Assembly: GCA_050950205.1 (NCBI GenBank)
Contig: JBMNHF010000010.1
Span: 62,001-126,000 of the forward strand
DNA length: 64,000 nucleotides
Direction: 5' to 3'
DNA from: WRAV01 sp050950205
Lineage (GTDB): Bacteria > Bacillota > Clostridia > Oscillospirales > Ruminococcaceae
Every line of letters starts with the position of its first letter. The stretch's first letter is position 1. The notes beneath the pieces are model-generated. The model was given only the letters and a program-made list of their open reading frames with translations, was not told where the DNA came from and ran no database searches. Positions 59,234 through 64,000 of the stretch are shown piece by piece. The translations under genes and the position numbers were made by a program.

Positions 59234-60673
59234 TTAGTAAGCCTTGCCCCAAACCACCATTTCTTTGGCGGGCTGCTGGCAACAGACACAGGTTTCCCCA
59301 ATCTTCTCCTGTTCAAAGGGGATGCAGCGGGAGGTGACTCCCAACTGGTCTTTGATGGCCATTTCACACTCCAGCTGTCCGCACCACATGGCTTTGATGT
59401 AGCCGTCATCGGCGTGGTTGGCCAATTCTTCCATGTTGGGTGGCGGTAAAGGTTTTGGCTGCCCGGTTGTCAAAGGCAATTTGATAGATGGCTTGGCGGT
59501 ATTCCTCCATAATCCTGGGAAGTTCCGTTTCCAGCTCATCCAGCTTGACAAAATACTTCTGACGATTGTCCCGGCGAACCACCACACACTGGCCCTCCTG
59601 AATATCTCTGGGGCCCAGCTCCAGACGCAGGGGAACCCCCTTCATCTCATACTCGGCAAATTTCCAGCCGGCGCTGTTGTCGCTGTCGTCCAGCTTGACC
59701 CGCCAGTTCTTCTTCAGGCGGTCAGTAAGCTCCCGGGCGGCTTCCAGCACCCCTTCCTTGTGCTGGGCTACCGGCACCACCACAATTTGAATGGGCGCTA
59801 CATCGGGGGGCAGTTTTAAGCCGTTGTCGTCCCCGTGGGTCATGATGATGGCGCCAATCACCCGGGTGCTCATCCCCCAAGAGGTTTGATGGGGATACTG
59901 CTGGGTGTTGTCCCGCCCTTGGAAGGTGATGTCAAAAGCTTTGGCAAAGTCGTCTCCAAAATAGTGGGAGGTGGCACTTTGCAGGGCTTTGCCGTCGTGC
60001 ATCATGGCTTCTACCGAGTAGGGTGTCCCGAGCGCCGGCAAATTTTTCCTTTTCCGTCTTGCGACCCTTGAGAATGGGAATGGCCAAGTGCTTTTCCAGC
60101 ATTTCGGCGTAAATTTCCAGCATTTGAAGGGTTTCTTCCACGGCTTCCTCGGCAGTTTCGTGGATGGTGTGGCCTTCCTGCCACCAGAATTCGGTGGTCC
60201 GCAGGAAGGGGCGGGTGGTTTTTTTCCCACCGCACCACCGAGCACCACTGGTTGTACAGCTTGGGCAGATCCCGGTAGGAGCTGATGATATTGCGGGTAA
60301 TGCTCGCAGAACAGAGTTTCTGACGTGGGCCGCACACAGAGGCGCTCGTTTAATTTTTCGCTTCCGCCATGGTGTTACCCAGGCCACTTCGGGAGCAAAG
60401 CCCTCTACATGGTCTTTTTCCCTTTTGGAGCAGGCTTTCGGGGATAAACATGGGGCATTCCCACATTTTCGTGGCCGGTGGCCTTAAACTTATCGTCCAG
60501 CAGCTTTTGAATGTTTTCCCAGATGGCATAGCCATAGGGACGCAGCACCATACAGCCCCCGCACCGACGAATAGTCGGCCAACTGCGCTTTTTTTCACAA
60601 TATCTGTGTACCATTTGGCAAAGTCCACATCCCGGGATGTGATGGCTTCCACCATCTTTTTCTGATCCGCCAT
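59234..60673 (-). pseudogene. proS: Prolyl-tRNA synthetase (archaeal/eukaryotic type), interrupted by nine frameshifts
   Basis: Pieces in three frames together encode a complete class II ProRS: MADQKKMVEAITSRDVDFAK, then GCMVLRPYGYAIWENIQKLL, MFIPESLLQK, RPTSETLFCEHY, TTRPFLRTTEFWWQEGHT, SVEAMMHDGKALQSATSHYF, and a C-terminal zinc-like domain ending CVCCQQPAKEMVVWGKAY. Breaks are at plus-strand runs 60589-60595 (T7), 60556-60560, 60452-60455, 60420-60422, 60371-60372, 60295-60297, 60219-60225 (T7), 60021-60023 and 59438-59440. Each needs one base removed; the result is 1431 nt, 476 aa, the normal length. The start at 60673 has AGGAGG upstream. A single proS is normally essential, so error is likely unless a second copy exists. 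Confidence 0.88.
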
Positions 60674-60688
60674 TGCTATCCTCCTGAC

Positions 60689-60756
60689 GGCGGGTAAGTT
60701 GCCCGCCTCCTTATATTAACCTTTCTTATTATAGTTTGAACGCCGCGTTTTTTCAA
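60689..60756 (-). promoter_or_regulatory. Promoter and leader hairpin of proS
   Basis: Minus-strand TTGAAA (60751-60756), 17-bp spacer, TATAAT (60728-60733). In the leader GGCGGG (60689-60694) pairs with CCCGCC (60702-60707) right before the AGGAGG ribosome site. No T-box signature is seen. Confidence 0.72.
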
Positions 60757-60795
60757 TATGCCCCCGCGGATTGAAAGGCCCTAATCTCATGATTT

Positions 60796-60828
60796 AAAAA
60801 GGCGAAAGGGCCACCACAGGCGGCCCTT
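60796..60828 (-). terminator. Terminator of guaB
   Basis: AAGGGCC (60806-60812) pairs with GGCCCTT (60822-60828), 9-nt loop, and on the minus strand a TTTTT run follows after four bases. Confidence 0.65.
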
Positions 60829-60840
60829 GAATGTTTTGAA

Positions 60841-62313
60841 TTAAAGGTTGGCCGAGTAGTTGGGAGCCTCCTTGGTGATATAGATATCGTGGGGGTGGCT
60901 CTCGATGAGGCTGGCGCTGGTAATCTGCATAAATCTGGCCTTTTGATGCAGCTCGTAAATGTTGCGGCAGCCGGTGTATCCCATGCCGGCCCGCACTCCG
61001 CCCAACATCTGGAATACCGTCTCCGAAACGCTTCCCTTGTAGGGAACCCGCCCTTCCACACCCTCCGGCACCAGCTTCTTCTGATCCTCCTGGAAGTAAC
61101 GGTCTTTGGAGCCTTCTTCCATGGCGGCCACGCTGCCCATACCGCGATACACCTTAAACCGGCGCCCCTGGAAGATTTCCACCGCGCCGGGAGCTTCTTC
61201 GCAGCCCGCCATCAGAGAACCCAGCATAACCGCCGAAGCCCCTGCCGCCAGCGCCTTGACAATGTCGCCGGAATATTTAATGCCGCCGTCGGCAATGATG
61301 GGGATATTGTGCTTTGCCGCCACACAGGCCGCTTGGTAGACTGCGGTGATCTGAGGAACACCGATTCCCGCCACCACCCGGGTGGTGCAGATGGAGCCAG
61401 GGCCCATTCCCACCTTGAGGCAGTCTGCCCCCGCATCAATCAGAGCCTGAGCCGCCTCGGCAGTTGCAATATTTCCCGCCACCAGAGCCACATCGGGGAA
61501 GGCAGCTTTGATGGTTTTGATTCCCTCTATGATATTTTTGCTGTGTCCGTGGGCGCTGTCCAGCACCAGCACGTCTACCTGGGCCTTCACCAGAGCTTCC
61601 ACCCGCTCCAGCATATTGCCGGTGACTCCCACCGCTGCGCCACAAAGCAAACGGCCTCCGGCATCTCTGGCCGAGTTGGGATAACGGGACATTTTTTCGA
61701 TATCCTTGATGGTGATAAGCCCTTTGAGATTGCCTTGATCATCGACCAGAGGCAGTTTTTCAATTTTGTGCCGGGCTAAAATTACCTGAGCCTGCTCCAG
61801 AGTGGTTCCCACCGGGGCAGTGACCAGGTTTTCGCTGGTCATCACTTCCTTGATTTTCACGTTGTAGTCGGTGATAAAGCGCATATCCCGGTTGGTGATA
61901 ATCCCCACCAGCTTGCCATTTTCGCAGATGGGAACGCCGGAGATGCGGTACTTTGCCATCAGCTTTTCGGCATCGTAGGCGTAGTGATCGGGGGAAAGGT
62001 AGAAGGGGTTGACGATAACACCGTTTTCCGAACGCTTGACCTTGTCCACCTCATCGGCTTGCCGCTCAATGCTCATATTTTTGTGGATGATGCCGATGCC
62101 TCCCTCACGAGCGATGGCAATGGCCATCTCCGCTTCGGTGATGGTGTCCATGGCCGCCGTCATCAAGGGTGCGTTTAGCATCACATCCCGGGCAAGTCGA
62201 ACCCTAAGATCCACATCCCGAGGTAAAAAATCGGTTTCATCGGGAATTAGAAGGACATCGTCAAAGGTCAGTCCCTGCTGGCCGAATTTGCTGGAATAGT
62301 CGGTGTTAAGCAT
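60841..62313 (-). CDS. guaB: Inosine-5'-monophosphate dehydrogenase
   Basis: The 490-aa enzyme oxidises IMP to XMP, the controlling step of GMP synthesis. N-terminal LTFDDVLLIPDETDFLPRDV, an inserted pair of CBS domains (~95-205: YRISGVPICENGKLVGIITN and LPLVDDQGNLKGLITIKD), the catalytic loop GPGSICTTR with the IMP-binding Cys, and the flap YRGMGSVAAMEEGSKDRYF are all visible. ATG at 62313 with AAAGGAGATATT upstream. It has its own promoter and terminator. Confidence 0.97.
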   Translation of the reverse strand: MLNTDYSSKFGQQGLTFDDVLLIPDETDFLPRDVDLRVRLARDVMLNAPLMTAAMDTITEAEMAIAIAREGGIGIIHKNMSIERQADEVDKVKRSENGVIVNPFYLSPDHYAYDAEKLMAKYRISGVPICENGKLVGIITNRDMRFITDYNVKIKEVMTSENLVTAPVGTTLEQAQVILARHKIEKLPLVDDQGNLKGLITIKDIEKMSRYPNSARDAGGRLLCGAAVGVTGNMLERVEALVKAQVDVLVLDSAHGHSKNIIEGIKTIKAAFPDVALVAGNIATAEAAQALIDAGADCLKVGMGPGSICTTRVVAGIGVPQITAVYQAACVAAKHNIPIIADGGIKYSGDIVKALAAGASAVMLGSLMAGCEEAPGAVEIFQGRRFKVYRGMGSVAAMEEGSKDRYFQEDQKKLVPEGVEGRVPYKGSVSETVFQMLGGVRAGMGYTGCRNIYELHQKARFMQITSASLIESHPHDIYITKEAPNYSANL

Positions 62314-62368
62314 ACAATATCTCCTTTTTCACTCTGCGCGAAAGCTCTGCTTACTTTGATAATCAGTA

Positions 62369-62397
62369 ATTATACCAAGAGTGGTCTGAAAATGCAA
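62369..62397 (-). promoter_or_regulatory. Promoter of guaB
   Basis: Minus-strand TATAAT (62369-62374) with a weak -35 TTGCAT (62392-62397), spacer 17 bp. Confidence 0.6.
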
Positions 62398-62435
62398 GAC
62401 TTCTGTCAGAATAATAAACCGGCAAAGGATCTTTT

Positions 62436-63164
62436 TTACAGCTCCACCAAAGCCTCGAAGCAAGTTCCCCGAGCATGAGTGCCTGTTACCTTCCAGGAAA
62501 GAGGGGAGAGGGGGCGGGCACTCATCTGCAGCAAATCTCCCTGCCGAGCCTCTTGCTGAAAGCAAAGAGCCAGTCTTTTTATTGCTCCGGCCGCCACTAC
62601 ATCGTAGGGAAGAGCATCGCAAAGAAAATCCCCGTAAATGCAGTTGTTGACATGGCGGTTGACATCCAGATGGCTATAGCGGATTTCCAACTCATAGCTC
62701 AGGCGCTCTGCAATTGGGGAAGGATCTTTGGGGATGGGGATATCTCCCACCACCTCTGCCAGTTGAGGCTCCTGAAAGGCAATGGAATAGGGGTAGGCAT
62801 TGGGGCGCAGAATGCGATGGTTGTGCGTATCGGTGAGCACCCACAGGCTGTAGGCGGAAATCAGCCGCTCTCCCTGCGCAGAATCGATAACAAACTCCCG
62901 GATAAACCTTGGGCCTTTTGTTCCTACCGCTGCCGTTCCAATGGAGATTTCTTCGCTGCAGAAGGGCATCCGCTCAATCTTCCAATTGGTTTTTACCAGC
63001 AAAAACACCATCCCCAGTTGATAAAGATGCTCCGGGGATTGGTTTAACGCAGCCAGTTGCTCGCTGGAGGTCTGCTGCATATATTGCAACGCTCCCGAAA
63101 GCTTGAGCTGGTTGTTGACATCGCATTGGGAATAGGCAACGGTTCTGTTCTGTCGATAGTACAT
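62436..63164 (-). CDS. Acyl-ACP thioesterase
   Basis: The 242-aa protein has the double hotdog fold of bacterial acyl-ACP thioesterases: YSQCDVNNQLKLSGALQYMQ in the first half and the paired motif YSHLDVNRHVNNCIYGDFL in the second, which holds the Asn/His catalytic region. It would release fatty acids from acyl carrier protein in the cytoplasm. Length matches the family (about 240-250). ATG at 63164 with AAGGAT upstream, 26 nt past serS, so the two genes are probably cotranscribed; the functional link is not obvious. Confidence 0.9.
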   Translation of the reverse strand: MYYRQNRTVAYSQCDVNNQLKLSGALQYMQQTSSEQLAALNQSPEHLYQLGMVFLLVKTNWKIERMPFCSEEISIGTAAVGTKGPRFIREFVIDSAQGERLISAYSLWVLTDTHNHRILRPNAYPYSIAFQEPQLAEVVGDIPIPKDPSPIAERLSYELEIRYSHLDVNRHVNNCIYGDFLCDALPYDVVAAGAIKRLALCFQQEARQGDLLQMSARPLSPLSWKVTGTHARGTCFEALVEL

Positions 63165-63190
63165 TCAAATATCCTTGTTGTTTGTTTAGC

Positions 63191-64000
63191 CTACAAAGTG
63201 ATTTTTTCCACGCCGCCCATATAAGGAACCAAAACCTTGGGAATGGTGACGGATCCATCGCCATTTTGATAGTTTTCCAAAATAGCGGCAACGGTACGCC
63301 CCACTGCCACGCCGGATCCGTTCAAAGTGTGAACCAGACGTGCCTTGTCACCCTGCTCCTTCCTGTAGCGAGCCGCCATCCGGCGGGCTTGGAAATCCTC
63401 AAAGTTGGAGCAGCTGGAAATTTCCAGATACCGCTGGTAGGAAGGCATCCAGACTTCCAGGTCATAGGTCTTGGCGCTGGAAAATCCAAGGTCTCCTGTG
63501 CTCAGGGCCACCACACGGTAGGGGAGCTCCAGCAGCTGCAGCACCTTTTCGGCTTGGGCCGTTAGGGTTTCCAGCTCCTCGTAGCTTTTTTCCGGCTCGC
63601 AGAACTTGACCAGTTCCACCTTGTTAAACTGATGCTGCCGAATGAGTCCCCGGGTATCCCGGCCGGCGCTGCCTGCCTCTGCCCGGAAACAGGCGGAATA
63701 GGCGCAGTAATAGCGCGGCAGGGTGGAACCGTCCAGAATCTCGTCCCGGTGCATATTGGTCACCGGCACCTCGGCGGTAGGGATCAGGTAATAATCCAAG
63801 CCCTCCAGCTTAAACATATCTTCTCCAAATTTGGGAAGCTGGCCGGTACCTGTCATGGAATCCTTGTTGGCGATAAAAGGCGGGAACACCTCGGTAAAGC
63901 CGGCGGCGCCATGGGTATCTAAGAAAAAGTTTATAATTGCCCGCTCCAGCCGTGCTCCCAGTCCCCGGTAAAAGTGGAATCGAGCTCCCGTTACCTTGGC
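63191..64000 (-). CDS. serS: Seryl-tRNA synthetase, C-terminal part (5' truncated by window edge)
   Basis: The frame is open to base 64000, so the start lies outside the window. The visible 269 residues cover the class II core: FHFYRGLGARLERAIINFFL, TGTGQLPKFGEDMF, LIPTAEVPVTNMHRDEIL, motif 2 YCAYSACFRAEAGSAGRDTR with LIRQHQFNKVELVKF, and the motif 3 stretch LNGSGVAVGRTVAAILENYQ. The N-terminal coiled-coil arm is not present. It is followed by the thioesterase gene. Confidence 0.96.
   Translation of the reverse strand, partial: AKVTGARFHFYRGLGARLERAIINFFLDTHGAAGFTEVFPPFIANKDSMTGTGQLPKFGEDMFKLEGLDYYLIPTAEVPVTNMHRDEILDGSTLPRYYCAYSACFRAEAGSAGRDTRGLIRQHQFNKVELVKFCEPEKSYEELETLTAQAEKVLQLLELPYRVVALSTGDLGFSSAKTYDLEVWMPSYQRYLEISSCSNFEDFQARRMAARYRKEQGDKARLVHTLNGSGVAVGRTVAAILENYQNGDGSVTIPKVLVPYMGGVEKITL

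Noticed and set aside
60674..60840. T-box leader ahead of proS (and likewise hisS and gltX)
   Set aside because: The leaders are too short and contain no T-box consensus; the hairpin before proS is simple.
1..64000. Mobile elements, tRNA or rRNA genes
   Set aside because: No transposase, integrase, terminal inverted repeats, tRNA cloverleaf with CCA end or rRNA sequence was recognised by eye; a tRNAscan-type search could still find a divergent tRNA.

Overview
The window looks like a chromosomal segment of an anaerobic Bacillota, probably class Clostridia and most likely Oscillospirales-like. Evidence for this is inference from content: B12-dependent glutamate mutase, a glutamine synthetase III, a MecA homologue, Rnf-type genes, class II aminoacyl-tRNA synthetases including an archaeal/eukaryotic-type ProRS, many 4Fe-4S proteins, strong AGGAGG ribosome sites, TTG/GTG starts and sigma-A promoters. 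No IS element, phage gene, CRISPR array, rRNA or tRNA was seen.

Layout. 1-3.4 kb: the 3' end of pnp, an Fe-S aldo/keto reductase and a MATE exporter. 3.4-11.8 kb (minus strand): an FbpABC-type ABC importer (lipoprotein, fused permease, ATPase), followed upstream by its probable sensor operon (periplasmic binding protein, LytS/YesM-type kinase, AraC-type response regulator). 11.8-16.9 kb: glnN and secA. 17.1-23.6 kb (plus): a methylaspartate-pathway operon, glmS-mutL-glmE-mal, ending in an AtuA/DUF1446 protein and a DUF4387 protein. 23.7-27.8 kb: an uncharacterised pair, a large zinc-ribbon/Fn3-like protein and a zinc-ribbon GTPase. 28-36 kb: murA, nth, a lipid-linked glycan flippase, hisS with a small partner, and metY. 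35.5-40.9 kb: an operon of XpaC-like, small protein, TelA, LemA-like, double-TPM protein and ClpP. 41-49.7 kb: rsmI, trmN6-like, pgi, a P-loop protein, a short QueG-like protein, gltX, a small membrane protein, rpe and mecA. 49.8-53.4 kb: an aberrant Rnf-like set (C, D, E, A only). 53.5-64 kb: a DUF4015 glycosidase-like protein, deoB, csrA, an inositol-phosphatase family protein, pgk, DUF4180, proS, guaB, an acyl-ACP thioesterase and the 3' part of serS.

How the genes connect. Glutamate mutase and methylaspartase convert glutamate to mesaconate; the two unknown downstream proteins are positioned to act on the next step. The Rnf-like complex would normally couple ferredoxin to NAD, but here it lacks RnfB, RnfG, the NADH/FMN part of RnfC and three of the four cysteines that hold the membrane [2Fe-2S] cluster, so it probably does something else. 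The XpaC-TelA-LemA-TPM-ClpP operon looks like an envelope-stress module.

A technical caution. Five loci (the kinase/regulator pair, the sensor binding protein, glnN, secA and proS) carry fifteen frame disruptions. Fourteen are a single extra base inside a homopolymer or doublet, and the secA one is best explained by two extra bases. Removing them restores full-length proteins of exact codon length. Because proS and secA are normally essential, sequencing or assembly error is the likeliest cause.
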